The translations under genes and the position numbers were made by a program. 64,000 bases of DNA from Microbacterium sp. (GTDB lineage: Bacteria > Actinomycetota > Actinomycetes > Actinomycetales > Microbacteriaceae): the NCBI GenBank assembly GCA_017306415.1, contig JAFKIL010000005.1:175500-239499 (forward strand), written 5' to 3'. Shown here piece after piece: positions 19,015 through 27,889 of the stretch (its first letter is position 1; the number at the start of each line of letters is the position of its first letter). The notes under the pieces were generated by a model, which had not been told where the DNA came from, did no database searches, and saw nothing but the letters and a program-made list of their open reading frames with translations.

Positions 19015-20031
19015 ATGTCCAAGCGTCTTGCCGAGGTCGCCCGCAAGGTCGGGGTCAGCGAAGCCACCGTGAGCCGGGTGCTCAACGACAAGCCGGGGGT
19101 GTCGGAGGCCACGCGCAAGGCCGTGCTCACCGCCCTCGACGTGCTCGGCTACGAGCGGCCCACCAAGCTCCGCGGCGAGCGTGCGCGCCTGGTCGGCCTC
19201 GTGCTGCCCGAGCTCACGAACCCGATCTTCCCCGCGCTCGCCGAGATCATCGGCGGCGCGCTCACCCAGAACGGCTACACGCCGCTCCTGTGCACGCAGA
19301 ACGCGGGTGGGATCACGGAGGCCGATTACGTCGAGCTGCTCCTGCAGCAGCAGGTGTCGGGTGTCATCTTCCTCGGCGGCCTGTACAGCCAGGCCGACGC
19401 GATGCACGAGCACTACGACCGGCTGCGGCAGGTCAACCTCCCCACCGTGCTCGTCAACGCCCGCATCCCGCGCCTCGACTTCGCGACCGTCTCCACGGAC
19501 GACGCGGCGGCCGCCGAGCAGGCGGTGCTGCACCTGCACCAGCTCGGACACCGCAGGATCGGGATGCTGCTGGGCCCGGTCGATCACATCCCGTCCCAGC
19601 GCAAGCTGGAGGCGGCCACGCGCCTGCTCGCGCGGCTCGGCGAACCGCTGCCGGACGCGATGGTCGTGCGGGGGCTGTACTCCCTCGAGTCCGGGCAGGC
19701 CGGGGCGTCGCGGCTGTTCGCCGAGGGCGCCACCGCCATCGTGTGCGCGAGCGATCTGCTGGCGCTGGGAGCGATCCGCGCCGCCCGCCGCGCCGGCCGT
19801 GCCGTCCCCGCCGACGTGAGCGTCGTGGGCTTCGACGACTCGGCGCTGATGAGCTGCACGGAGCCGCCGCTCACCACGGTCCGTCAGCCCATCGAGTCGA
19901 TGGGCCGCACCGTGATCGATCTCCTGCTGTCCCAGATCGCGGGGACGGTCGAGGCTGGGGACGAGCTGCTGTTCGAACCCGAGCTGGTGCTGCGGGGGTC
20001 GACGGGTCCGGCCCCGCGCCCCTCAGCCTGA
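19015..20031 (+). CDS. LacI-family regulator of the adjacent alpha-glucoside uptake operon
   Basis: This 338-residue repressor has an N-terminal HTH and hinge (KRLAEVARKVGVSEATVSRVLNDKPGVS, then VLGYERPTKLRGERA). A ligand-binding domain follows, containing LVLPELTNPIFPALAEIIGG, IVCASDLLALGAIRAARRAGR and VVGFDDSALMSC. The last is the usual effector-pocket and dimerisation signature. The ATG follows TACACT by six bases, so the mRNA is likely leaderless. It lies just upstream of a GH13 glucosidase and a sugar ABC importer in the same direction, and shared CTTGCGT motifs precede both, so it probably represses that operon in the absence of a maltose/isomaltose-type sugar. Confidence 0.92.
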   Translation: MSKRLAEVARKVGVSEATVSRVLNDKPGVSEATRKAVLTALDVLGYERPTKLRGERARLVGLVLPELTNPIFPALAEIIGGALTQNGYTPLLCTQNAGGITEADYVELLLQQQVSGVIFLGGLYSQADAMHEHYDRLRQVNLPTVLVNARIPRLDFATVSTDDAAAAEQAVLHLHQLGHRRIGMLLGPVDHIPSQRKLEAATRLLARLGEPLPDAMVVRGLYSLESGQAGASRLFAEGATAIVCASDLLALGAIRAARRAGRAVPADVSVVGFDDSALMSCTEPPLTTVRQPIESMGRTVIDLLLSQIAGTVEAGDELLFEPELVLRGSTGPAPRPSA

Positions 20032-20059
20032 CCGCCGCCGCCCCCAGCCCGCGGCCGCC

Positions 20060-20125
20060 CATCGGTCGCAGAATGCCGCAAAGCGCGACCGCGGCCGCCC
20101 CCAGAGCGGTGGTTTGCGACCGATG
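20060..20125. repeat. Intergenic palindrome, family 3
   Basis: CATCGGTCGCA at 20,060-20,070 is repeated inverted as TGCGACCGATG at 20,115-20,125, an 11-bp perfect outer stem, with weaker complementarity inside (GCCGC against GCGGT). A GCGGCCGCCC direct repeat also occurs at 20,051 and 20,091. It follows the LacI gene and could end its transcript. Confidence 0.75.
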
Positions 20126-20220
20126 AACATCGGAGAGGGCGGAGGGAGAGGGGGAGGGGGGCGGGAGGAAGGGCGGGAAGCGGGATGACCGGGGGGCGCA
20201 GCGGGAGTGATGTGATCGTG

Positions 20221-20259
20221 ATCTTGCGTGAAGCAGTTCACATCTTGCGTTGTATGGTG
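20221..20259 (+). promoter_or_regulatory. Operator/promoter region of the glucosidase-transporter operon
   Basis: ATCTTGCGT occurs twice, at 20,221-20,229 and 20,242-20,250, around the small palindrome GTGAAGCAGTTCAC (20,228-20,241). A probable -10 (TTGTATGGT region) overlaps the right half. The CTTGCGT cores match those in the LacI gene's promoter. Cooperative repression by the upstream regulator is inferred. Confidence 0.55.
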
Positions 20260-20309
20260 GACAAAGCTACATTTCATATGAGCTTGATCCATCGACGACG
20301 AGGAGCCCC

Positions 20310-22085
20310 GTGGACAGTGACGTCCTCATCCGTGACGACGGCCGAGCCGAGACGCCCGGGAGCCGCCCGGCGTCGCCGTCGGCCGCGGATCCGCTGTGGT
20401 GGCGCTCGGCGGTCATCTACCAGGTGTACGTGCGCAGCTTCGCCGACGGGAACGGCGACGGCACGGGCGACCTCGCCGGCGTCCGTGCGCACCTCGGGTA
20501 CCTGAGGGATCTCGGCGTCGACGCGATCTGGTTCACCCCCTGGTACCCCAGCCCACTGGCCGACGGCGGCTACGACGTCCAGGACTACCGCGACATCGAT
20601 CCGCGGTTCGGCACGCTCGCCGAGGCGGAGGCGCTCATCCAGGAGGCGCTGGCGCTCGGCATCCGCACGATCGTGGACGTCGTGCCCAACCACGTGTCGG
20701 ACCGGCATCCGTGGTTCCAGGCGGCGCTCGCCGCGGGGCCGGGGAGTCCGGAGCGGGAGCGGTTCTGGTTCCATCCCGGGAAGGGCGCGGACGGCGGCGA
20801 GATCCCCACGCACTGGGTGTCGAGCTTCCAGGGCGAGACGTGGACGCGGACGACGAACCCGGATGGGACGCCGGGGGAGTGGTATTTGCACATGTTCACG
20901 CCGGAGCAGCCGGACCTGAACTGGAACCACCCGGACGTGCGCCGCGAGCACGAGGACATCCTGAGGTTCTGGTTCGACCGCGGCGTCGCGGGGGTGCGCA
21001 TCGACTCCGCCGCCCTCCTCATCAAGGACGCCGACCTTCCCGAGGTGGGCGAGAAGACCGGGCCCGGTCAGCACCCCACCGAGGATCGCGACGAGCTGCA
21101 CGACGTGTACCGCGGATGGCGGGCCGTCGCGGATTCGTACCCGGGCACGCGGGTGCTGGTGGGCGAGGTGTGGGTGCCGGACATCGAGCGGTTCACCGCC
21201 TACCTGCGTCCCGACGAGATGCACACCGCCTTCAACTTCGACTTCCTCACCCGGCCGTGGAGTGCGGATGCGTTCCGCACGTCGATCGCGGCGACCCTGG
21301 CCGCGCACGCCCCGGTCGGCGCGCCGAGCACATGGGTGCTGTCCAACCACGACGTGACGCGACCGGTGACGCGGTACGGGCGGGAGGACAGCGCCTTCGC
21401 GTTCCTGAAGAAGCGGTTCGGTGTGCCCACCGACCCCGATCTCGGCCTGCGCAGGGCGCGAGCCGCCGCCCTGCTGGTCGCCGCTCTGCCGGGCAGCCTG
21501 TACATCTACCAGGGTGACGAGCTGGGCCTCCCCGAGGTCGAGGACCTCCCGCTCGAGCTCATCCAGGATCCGATGCACCACCGCTCCGGGGGCATCGATC
21601 CGGGGCGCGACGGATGCCGCATCCCGCTGCCGTGGTCGGGGAGCGAGCCGCCGTTCGGCTTCAGTCCCGCCGGCACCCGCACCTGGCTGCCCCAGCCGGA
21701 TGCGTGGGGGCATCTCACCGTCGCCGCGCAGGAGGCGGACCCGGCGTCGACGCTGAACCTGTACCGTCGCGCTCTGCGACTCCGCCGCGCCCTGCCGGAG
21801 CTCGGCGACGGGCCGCTCGGCTGGATCGACGGCCTCGGCGCCGACGCGGTCGCCTTCCGTCGCGGCCCCGCCTTCGCCTGCGTCGTGAACGCCGGCGACG
21901 CCCCCCTCCTCCTCCCCGAGCACGAGGAGGTGCTGCTCGCCAGCTCGCCTCTGCCCGAGGTCGACGCACCCGGCGGCGTGATGCTGCCGGGGAACACCAC
22001 GGCGTGGCTGCGCACGAAGACGGATGCCGCGGCATCCGCCGACGGTGCGGCCGCCGCCACCCGCCCCACCCCATCCGAGGGATGA
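20310..22085 (+). CDS. GH13 alpha-glucosidase / oligo-1,6-glucosidase-type enzyme
   Basis: This 591-residue enzyme hydrolyses terminal alpha-glucosidic bonds of imported oligosaccharides. The four GH13 regions are visible: DVVPNHVSDRH, GVRIDSAALL with the nucleophile Asp, VLVGEVWVP with the acid/base Glu, and LSNHDVTRP with the third Asp. It opens with WWRSAVIYQVYVRSFADGNGDGTGDL, typical of the AglA/oligo-1,6-glucosidase/trehalose synthase subgroup. I chose the GTG at 20,310 because GAGGAG lies just upstream; an in-frame ATG at 20,250 would overlap the operator. No signal peptide is present. The binding protein follows after 45 bp. Confidence 0.9.
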   Translation: MDSDVLIRDDGRAETPGSRPASPSAADPLWWRSAVIYQVYVRSFADGNGDGTGDLAGVRAHLGYLRDLGVDAIWFTPWYPSPLADGGYDVQDYRDIDPRFGTLAEAEALIQEALALGIRTIVDVVPNHVSDRHPWFQAALAAGPGSPERERFWFHPGKGADGGEIPTHWVSSFQGETWTRTTNPDGTPGEWYLHMFTPEQPDLNWNHPDVRREHEDILRFWFDRGVAGVRIDSAALLIKDADLPEVGEKTGPGQHPTEDRDELHDVYRGWRAVADSYPGTRVLVGEVWVPDIERFTAYLRPDEMHTAFNFDFLTRPWSADAFRTSIAATLAAHAPVGAPSTWVLSNHDVTRPVTRYGREDSAFAFLKKRFGVPTDPDLGLRRARAAALLVAALPGSLYIYQGDELGLPEVEDLPLELIQDPMHHRSGGIDPGRDGCRIPLPWSGSEPPFGFSPAGTRTWLPQPDAWGHLTVAAQEADPASTLNLYRRALRLRRALPELGDGPLGWIDGLGADAVAFRRGPAFACVVNAGDAPLLLPEHEEVLLASSPLPEVDAPGGVMLPGNTTAWLRTKTDAAASADGAAAATRPTPSEG

Positions 22086-22130
22086 ACCGGCGCCCCGAGG
22101 CGACGCCGCCCTCACACGAAAGGAAAGACG

Positions 22131-23513
22131 ATGAAGTCACCAGGTAAGGTCCTGCTCGCGGGGGCGGTCGCCGTCGCGACGGTCGGCGCCCTCGCGGGCT
22201 GCTCGTCCGCCGGAGGCGGCACCTCCGACGGAAAGGTCCACATCGTCGTGGCCCCGGTGCTGCCGGGGGCGACGGCCGACGCGCTGAAGGCGCTCGCGGA
22301 CCGCGTCAAGGAGTTCGAGAAGGCGAACCCCGACATCGACGTGAAGGCCATCGAGTACCAGTGGACGGGCACCACGTTCGCCGCCGAGCTCGCCGGCGGG
22401 ACGCTGCCGGACGTGTTCAACGTGCCGTTCACCGACTCGAAGACGCTCGCCAACAACGGTCAGCTCGCCGACATCACGGCGGACTTCAAGAAGACGTCGA
22501 CCGCCGACAAGTGGAACAAGAACGTGCTCGACGTCGCGACCGGCGACGACGGCAAGATCTACGGCATCCCGTGGGGTCCGTACGCGATGGCGCTGTCGTA
22601 CAACCGCGAGATCTTCACCAAGGCCGGTCTCGACCCGGACAAGCCGCCCACCACGCTCGATGAGATCAAGGCGGCCGCGAAGACCATCTCGGAGAAGGTC
22701 CCCGGTGTCGCCGGCTACATGCAGATGACGCAGGGCAACACCGGCGGATGGGAGCTCACCACCCTCACGCAGTCGCTCGGCGGCCGCATGGAGGAGGTCG
22801 GCTCGGACGGGAAGGTCACCGTCACCACCGACAACGACCAGACCAAGGCCGGACTCGAGTGGCTCAAGAGCATGCGCTGGGGCGACGACTCGATGGGGAA
22901 GAACTTCCTCTTCGACTGGTCGGGCATCAATGAGGCCTTCGCCGCGGGCAAGATCGCGATGTACATGAGCGGTTCGGATGTCGTCGGCTCGCTCATGCAG
23001 GCGAACGGGTTCGACCAGACGAAGTACGGCGTGACGACCTTCCCGCTGGCGGACGACGCCAAGGCCGGCATCCTCTCCGGGGGCAACGTCGACGTCGTCA
23101 ACGTCAAGGACACCGCCGCGCAGAAGGCCGCCGCCGTGAAGTGGATCGACTTCTACCGCACACAGCCGAACGTCGACAAGGCCGCCGCGATCAAGAACGC
23201 CGAGACGCTGAAGGCCGGCAACCAGGCGGTCAACGCCCCGACGCTGCCGCTGTTCGACAAGGCGACGTGGGAGCAGAACCAGGCGTGGATCAAGCCCTAC
23301 GACAACATCCCGGTCGAGAACCTGAAGCCGTTCACCGACGGCATCTTCGACCAGACGATCGTGCCGGAGCCCTCGCGGCATACGCAGGATCTGTACGGCG
23401 CGCTCGACGCCGTCGTGCAGGCGGTCCTCACGGACAAGAATGCGGATGTGGACTCCCTGCTGAAGGGTGTCGACGAGAAGATCCAGGCGCTGATCGACGC
23501 CGACGCGAAGTAG
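22131..23513 (+). CDS. Sugar ABC transporter substrate-binding lipoprotein
   Basis: This 460-residue extracellular solute-binding protein of family 1 captures the oligosaccharide for import. A signal peptide ends with the lipobox ALAGC (Cys24). The mature protein has the cluster-1 features VKEFEKANPDIDVKAIEYQW, ADVFN-like LPDVFNVPF, and the central GIPWGPYAMALSYNREIFTKAGLDPDKPPTT. The ribosome-binding site is AAAGGAAAG, about five bases before the ATG. It lies between the glucosidase and two permeases, so the four make one uptake-and-cleavage operon. No ATPase is present, as is usual for these operons, which share a common MsiK-like ATPase encoded elsewhere. Confidence 0.94.
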   Translation: MKSPGKVLLAGAVAVATVGALAGCSSAGGGTSDGKVHIVVAPVLPGATADALKALADRVKEFEKANPDIDVKAIEYQWTGTTFAAELAGGTLPDVFNVPFTDSKTLANNGQLADITADFKKTSTADKWNKNVLDVATGDDGKIYGIPWGPYAMALSYNREIFTKAGLDPDKPPTTLDEIKAAAKTISEKVPGVAGYMQMTQGNTGGWELTTLTQSLGGRMEEVGSDGKVTVTTDNDQTKAGLEWLKSMRWGDDSMGKNFLFDWSGINEAFAAGKIAMYMSGSDVVGSLMQANGFDQTKYGVTTFPLADDAKAGILSGGNVDVVNVKDTAAQKAAAVKWIDFYRTQPNVDKAAAIKNAETLKAGNQAVNAPTLPLFDKATWEQNQAWIKPYDNIPVENLKPFTDGIFDQTIVPEPSRHTQDLYGALDAVVQAVLTDKNADVDSLLKGVDEKIQALIDADAK

Positions 23514-23620
23514 CCGTCCCCGCGGCGAGCGGCCGGGGCGCCCTCCCACCCGGGGCACCCGGCCGCCCGCCGCATCCAGAGCCCGCTCGCCGAGAGCGCG
23601 CCCGACCGAGAGCACACCCC

Positions 23621-24577
23621 ATGACCGTGACCATGACCCGGCCCGAGGCGGCGGCCCGTCCACCCGCTGTCGCGCGGCGGCGCCGCACACCGAGGACGTG
23701 GGTGCAGCGCGGCGGGCTCACCACCCTGCTGTTCCTCCTGCCGATGCTGCTCATCTTCGGGGTGTTCTCGTGGACGCCGATCGTCGAGTCGGTCGTGATG
23801 AGCTTCCAGCAGACGAACCTCGTCACCGACCCGGTGTTCGTCGGGTGGGACAACTTCGCGGCGGTGTTCCGCGACCCGACCTTCTACATCGCCATCCGCA
23901 ACACGGCGTACTTCGCCGTCCTTGCGCTGCTGTTCGGCTACCCGCTGCCGCTCGTCGCGGCCGTGCTGATGAGCGAGTTCCGGCGGATGAAGGGGCTCTA
24001 CAGCGTCCTCGCCTACCTGCCGGTGATCATCCCGCCGGTGGTCTCGGTGCTGCTGTGGAAGATCTTCTACGACGCCGGTCCGAACGGCGTGTTCAACACC
24101 ATCCTCGGCTGGGTCGGCATCCCCCCGCAGCCGTGGATCCAGGATGCGGCGACCGCGATGCCCTCCCTCGTGCTCGAGGCGACGTGGGCGGCCGCCGGCA
24201 GCACCGTCATCATCTACCTCGCCGCGCTGACCTCGGTGGCGCCCGAGCTCTACGACGCGGCCGAGGTCGACGGTGCTTCGATCTGGGGCAAGATCTGGCA
24301 CGTCACGCTGCCGCAGCTGCGCGGCATCCTGTTCATCACCCTGATCCTGCAGATCATCGCCACCGCGCAGGTCTTCCTGCAGCCGTTCCTGTTCACGGGC
24401 GGGGGGCCGGCGAACTCGACGACCACGATCCTGCTCCTCATCTACCAGTACGCCTTCACGAACAGCCTCGGCGGCGCGTACGGCAAGGCGACGGCGCTCA
24501 GCCTCATGCTCGCCGTGTTCCTGGCGGTGCTGTCGATCGTGTACTTCCGCGTCACCCGGAGATGGAGCGACAATTGA
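23621..24577 (+). CDS. Sugar ABC transporter permease, MalF/UgpA type
   Basis: This 318-residue membrane protein has about six helices and the EAA loop YDAAEVDGASIWGKIWHVTLPQLRG near residue 215. A positively charged tail of about 30 residues precedes the first helix (LTTLLFLLPMLLIFGVFSW). It pairs with the next permease to form the channel for the sugar bound by the upstream lipoprotein. The ATG at 23,621 is about 107 bp after the binding protein's stop, a gap with no other gene; a second ATG at 23,633 is possible. The stop overlaps the start of the second permease. Confidence 0.92.
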   Translation: MTVTMTRPEAAARPPAVARRRRTPRTWVQRGGLTTLLFLLPMLLIFGVFSWTPIVESVVMSFQQTNLVTDPVFVGWDNFAAVFRDPTFYIAIRNTAYFAVLALLFGYPLPLVAAVLMSEFRRMKGLYSVLAYLPVIIPPVVSVLLWKIFYDAGPNGVFNTILGWVGIPPQPWIQDAATAMPSLVLEATWAAAGSTVIIYLAALTSVAPELYDAAEVDGASIWGKIWHVTLPQLRGILFITLILQIIATAQVFLQPFLFTGGGPANSTTTILLLIYQYAFTNSLGGAYGKATALSLMLAVFLAVLSIVYFRVTRRWSDN

Positions 24578-25539
24578 CGACCTCGGTCCAGACACAGGTG
24601 GCGCGGCAGGACGTCGTCGCGCCGCGCCGTCGGCGGCGACGACGCGCGTCCGACGCGGAGGCGCCGGACCGCGGCATCCTCTCCCGCGCCGACTGGCGGC
24701 GCCCCCACGTCCGCATCCTCGGAGCGGTGCTCAACGTCCTGCTGGGGATCGCGCTGGTGGCCGCGGGGCTGCTGCCGCTGCTGTGGCTGCTGAAGTCCGC
24801 GGTGACGCCGACGCAGGAGACGCTCACCCAGCCGCTCGCGTTCTTCCCGACCGACTGGGCGTGGTCGAACATCGAGCGCGCGTGGAACGACGTGCATATC
24901 GGCAGCTTCTTCTTCAACACGATCGCGATGGCCGCCGGGTCGTGGGCGGTGCAGCTGCTGGTCGCCACCACCGGCGGGTTCGCGCTCGCGGTGCTGCGGC
25001 CGAAGTACGGGAAGATCATCAGCGGCCTCGTGCTGGCCACGCTGTTCATCCCCGCCGTCGTGCTGCTCGTGCCGCTGTACCTGACGATCCTGCATCCGCC
25101 CCTGATCGGGCACTCCCTCATCAACACCTTCTGGGCGGTGTGGCTGCCCGCGGGAGCGAGCGCGTTCAACGTGCTGCTGGTGATGCGCTTCTTCGAGAGC
25201 CTGCCGCGCGAGATCTTCGAAGCGGCGCGGACCGACGGGGCCGGGACGTTCCGGCTCTTCTGGTCGATCGTGCTGCCGATGTCGCGCCCGATCCTCGGGG
25301 TCGTGTCGATCCTCGCGATCAACGCGGCGTGGGCGGACTTCCTGTGGCCGAACCTCGTGCTCACCGACATCTCGATCCAGCCGCTGTCGGTGCGGCTGCC
25401 GCAGATCGCGTCCTCGACCGACCTCGGCGTCTACCTGGCGGCGCTGACGATCGCGACCCTCATCCCCGTGGTGATCTTCCTGGTGTTCCAGCGCGCGTTC
25501 CTCAACAGCGGAGGCATCGGCGGCGCCGTGAAGGGCTGA
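24574..25539 (+). CDS. Sugar ABC transporter permease, MalG/UgpE type
   Basis: This protein of about 321 residues is the second permease. It has a long basic N-terminal tail (PRRRRRRRAS), six helices and the EAA loop FEAARTDGAGTFRLFWSIVLPMSRP. I chose the TTG at 24,574, which overlaps the upstream stop by four bases (TTGA) and has GGAG six bases upstream. An in-frame ATG at 24,562 has no usable ribosome site. The operon ends here, followed by the strong palindrome at 25,561, which probably stops transcription. Confidence 0.9.
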   Translation: MTTSVQTQVARQDVVAPRRRRRRRASDAEAPDRGILSRADWRRPHVRILGAVLNVLLGIALVAAGLLPLLWLLKSAVTPTQETLTQPLAFFPTDWAWSNIERAWNDVHIGSFFFNTIAMAAGSWAVQLLVATTGGFALAVLRPKYGKIISGLVLATLFIPAVVLLVPLYLTILHPPLIGHSLINTFWAVWLPAGASAFNVLLVMRFFESLPREIFEAARTDGAGTFRLFWSIVLPMSRPILGVVSILAINAAWADFLWPNLVLTDISIQPLSVRLPQIASSTDLGVYLAALTIATLIPVVIFLVFQRAFLNSGGIGGAVKG

Positions 25540-25560
25540 CCTGGCGCCCGGGAACCGTGA

Positions 25561-25626
25561 GCCGTTTACGGACGGAACACGCCGCGCCCGGGCTCGCTGA
25601 CACGGCGTGTTCCGTCCGTAAACGGC
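25561..25626. repeat. Intergenic palindrome, family 2 (perfect 24-bp arms)
   Basis: The arms at 25,561-25,584 and 25,603-25,626 are perfectly complementary over 24 bp (core TTTACGGACGGAACACGCC) around an 18-bp centre. It lies between convergent genes and could be a strong two-way terminator. A near-identical copy is at 26,700-26,765 on the other side of the next gene. Confidence 0.9.
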
Positions 25627-25644
25627 GTGGAGCGCGAGGGGAGG

Positions 25645-26586
25645 TCACGCGCGACGGTGGAGGGCGGATCGCACGCGACGCACGATCGCCCGCTCGTCGC
25701 GGTCGAGCCTGCCGACCCGGATGACGGCCCAGCCCGCGGCCACGGCGCGCTCGAGGTCCCGAGTGTCCTTGTGGTACTGCATCGAGTCGGTGCGATGTTG
25801 CTCGCCGTCGTATTCGACCAGCACGCGTTCCCGCTCATAGACGAGGTCGCCGAGCTTGATGTGCCTTCCCTCGGCATCGCGCACCGACACGTTGATCTCG
25901 GGCTCGGGCAGGCCCGCTCGGTGGAGGACGAGTCTGAGCCAGGTCTCACGCCGCGAGTCCGTGCGAGCTCTCACCAGTTCGGCCGCCTGCCGCAGTCGCT
26001 TGGCGCCATGCCGCCCGGCGTATCGCCGGACGGCCTCGTGGAGCTGATCGAGGGTCGCGTCCGGCGACTGTCGACGCATCAGATGGTCGCCGATCTCGAC
26101 GAGTTCGTCGACCGTGAGCACGGCGGACAGAGCGCACCAGGTGTCGACAGGAGGCGTCACGTGCAATCGGTCGACGATGACGCGCCGTTCGTCCCGAGGA
26201 AGGGGATGCACAGTCACGCCCACGCGTCGCCTGCGTGCGGAATCCGCGTACGTGGTGACGTCGAGAGGGCGATCCGCCGGGATGCGCGCCGTCCGCAACG
26301 GAAATGCATGGATCACGGCCGCGGTGAGATGGCTGAACGCCGCACCTTCGGGCATCCGAGCGTGCTCGATCCGCACCGCTGTCCAGACTTGCTCAACCCG
26401 GGTTGCCCACGGCGCCGCGCCCTCGACCGGAATCGGTGGTATCCGGGAGGCGATGCGGATGCCGCGAACCGGGGTGGTCAGATCGCGACGTCGCAGGCGC
26501 GCGCGTGGCACGCCCAGTCGGTCGGCCTCCGCGATCGAGAACGGTCGGTCGCAGAGCTCCGGGGGCAGAGAGATTCGTGACTTCAT
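25645..26586 (-). CDS. AbiEi-like N-terminal domain plus DUF559/VSR-like endonuclease-fold protein
   Basis: This 313-residue protein has an N-terminal winged-helix segment like that of AbiEi-type proteins (PFSIAEADRLGVPRARLRRRDLTTPVRGIRI). Its C-terminal domain resembles the restriction-endonuclease-like DUF559 fold, with INVSVRDAEGRHIKLGDLVYERERVLVEYDGEQH: the Asp before Leu-Val-Tyr and the VEYDGEQH motif are the presumed metal-binding site. Homologous proteins are common, of unknown role, in Microbacteriaceae. Two identical palindromes flank it. I chose the ATG at 26,586; an in-frame start 33 bases upstream exists. Whether it cuts DNA is not known. Confidence 0.75.
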   Translation of the reverse strand: MKSRISLPPELCDRPFSIAEADRLGVPRARLRRRDLTTPVRGIRIASRIPPIPVEGAAPWATRVEQVWTAVRIEHARMPEGAAFSHLTAAVIHAFPLRTARIPADRPLDVTTYADSARRRRVGVTVHPLPRDERRVIVDRLHVTPPVDTWCALSAVLTVDELVEIGDHLMRRQSPDATLDQLHEAVRRYAGRHGAKRLRQAAELVRARTDSRRETWLRLVLHRAGLPEPEINVSVRDAEGRHIKLGDLVYERERVLVEYDGEQHRTDSMQYHKDTRDLERAVAAGWAVIRVGRLDRDERAIVRRVRSALHRRA

Positions 26587-26699
26587 CCTTCGAGGCTCGC
26601 GATCGCGTCCTCGAGTCACGCTCCACCGCGGTCAACCCGTGCATCCGTCGTCCCGTCCCTCCCCTGTGCAGGGCCCCGTCCCCGCCCACCCCCCAGCCG

Positions 26700-26765
26700 A
26701 CCGTTTACGGACGAAACACGCCGCCCGACGCGTCCTAGACACGGCGTGTTCCGTCCGTAAACGGT
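26700..26765. repeat. Intergenic palindrome, family 2 (second copy)
   Basis: Arms at 26,700-26,723 and 26,742-26,765 match each other with one mismatch and match the arms of the copy at 25,561 almost base for base. The 18-bp centre differs except for its last bases (GACA). It separates two genes transcribed in the same direction. Confidence 0.9.
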
Positions 26766-26811
26766 CAGTTGCGGGGCGGGGCGCGGGCGGGGACGGGCGG
26801 GCGGGCGGGAG

Positions 26812-27807
26812 TCAGAGCCGAGACGTGTCGTGGCCCGGGGGGAGCGCGACGAGCAGAGCGCCGGGGAGGATGCGGCAGCGGATGCGCACCGCCTCGCCGA
26901 ACTCGTCGCCGTCGAGCTCGACGGGTTGCGCCGACTCGGTGGCCGTGTCGATGGTCGTCCCCCGGAGGTAGCGGATCGACGTGTCGCGGCGCCGCTCCAC
27001 GATGCGGCGGCCCGCGCGCGTGCGGCGCAGGACGCTGTTGTCCCACCAGACCTTGCGCCACACTCCGACCCATCCGAACCATCCGGACGGCTGGATGACG
27101 GCCACGTCGAGCAGCCCGTCCGAGATCGACGCCCCGGGGATGAGCGAGATGCCCGCGGGCAGCGTCCCGCAGTTGGCGAAGAGCACGCTCTGCACCTTGG
27201 CGGAGTGCAGTCGTCGCTCGTCGAGCTCGTACATGACCCGGAACGGCTTCGCGCCGGGGAGCGCCCGCGCCGCCCCGTCCACGTAGGCGACCCATCCGAC
27301 GGTCTTCTTCAGCTGCGCGTTCGTGTTCGCGATCATCGCCGCGTCGAGGCCGATGCCGGCCATCACGACGAAAGCATGCTCCTCCGACGTGTGGTCGTCG
27401 CGCACGATCCGGGCCATGCCGATGTCGGTGGCGTGCATGTTCCCGGAGAACGTCGCCTGGATCATCGCGTCCGGGTCGACGAGGGGCAGGTTGAGGTTGC
27501 GGGCGAGGAGGTTCCCGGTGCCGCTCGGGACGATCGTCAGGGGGATGCGGCTCTCCGCGAGCGCCTCCGCCACGGCCCGGACCGTCCCGTCGCCGCCCGC
27601 GACGAGCACGGCGTCGACGCCCTCGTGCAGGGCGCGGGCCGTGGCATCCTGCCCGAGATCCTCCGGGGTGGTCTCGTAGAAGAGGGGGCGGAGCCAGCCG
27701 GCGCGCTTCGAGAAGTGCTCGACGCGCTGGCGCAGGGAGGCCTTGTCGACCTTGATCGGGTTGTAGACGAGGGCGGCCCGCTTCGCCGTCGACGACTCGT
27801 CTGCCAT
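26812..27807 (-). CDS. Diacylglycerol/lipid kinase family protein
   Basis: This 331-residue protein has the lipid-kinase catalytic domain. The nucleotide-binding motif is VLVAGGDGTVRAVAEAL, with PSGTGNLLARNLNLP after it, and the second domain contains MAGIGLDAAMI and SDGLLDVAVIQP. Members phosphorylate diacylglycerol, sphingosine or related lipids on the cytoplasmic side of the membrane. In actinobacteria they act in phospholipid recycling or signalling. The ATG follows TACTGT by six bases on this strand, so a leaderless mRNA is likely. It is divergent from serS. Confidence 0.9.
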   Translation of the reverse strand: MADESSTAKRAALVYNPIKVDKASLRQRVEHFSKRAGWLRPLFYETTPEDLGQDATARALHEGVDAVLVAGGDGTVRAVAEALAESRIPLTIVPSGTGNLLARNLNLPLVDPDAMIQATFSGNMHATDIGMARIVRDDHTSEEHAFVVMAGIGLDAAMIANTNAQLKKTVGWVAYVDGAARALPGAKPFRVMYELDERRLHSAKVQSVLFANCGTLPAGISLIPGASISDGLLDVAVIQPSGWFGWVGVWRKVWWDNSVLRRTRAGRRIVERRRDTSIRYLRGTTIDTATESAQPVELDGDEFGEAVRIRCRILPGALLVALPPGHDTSRL

Positions 27808-27889
27808 GGATTCACAGTAGCGGCGGCCGCGCGTCGGCGCCCCGCCCACGGACCGGCGCCGCGCGGAGGGCGCTGGCTAGACTTGGGTG

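Noticed and set aside
25645-26586. Full AbiE toxin-antitoxin system
   Set aside because: Only the AbiEi-like N-terminal segment plus a DUF559-like domain is present; no AbiEii nucleotidyltransferase gene lies next to it.
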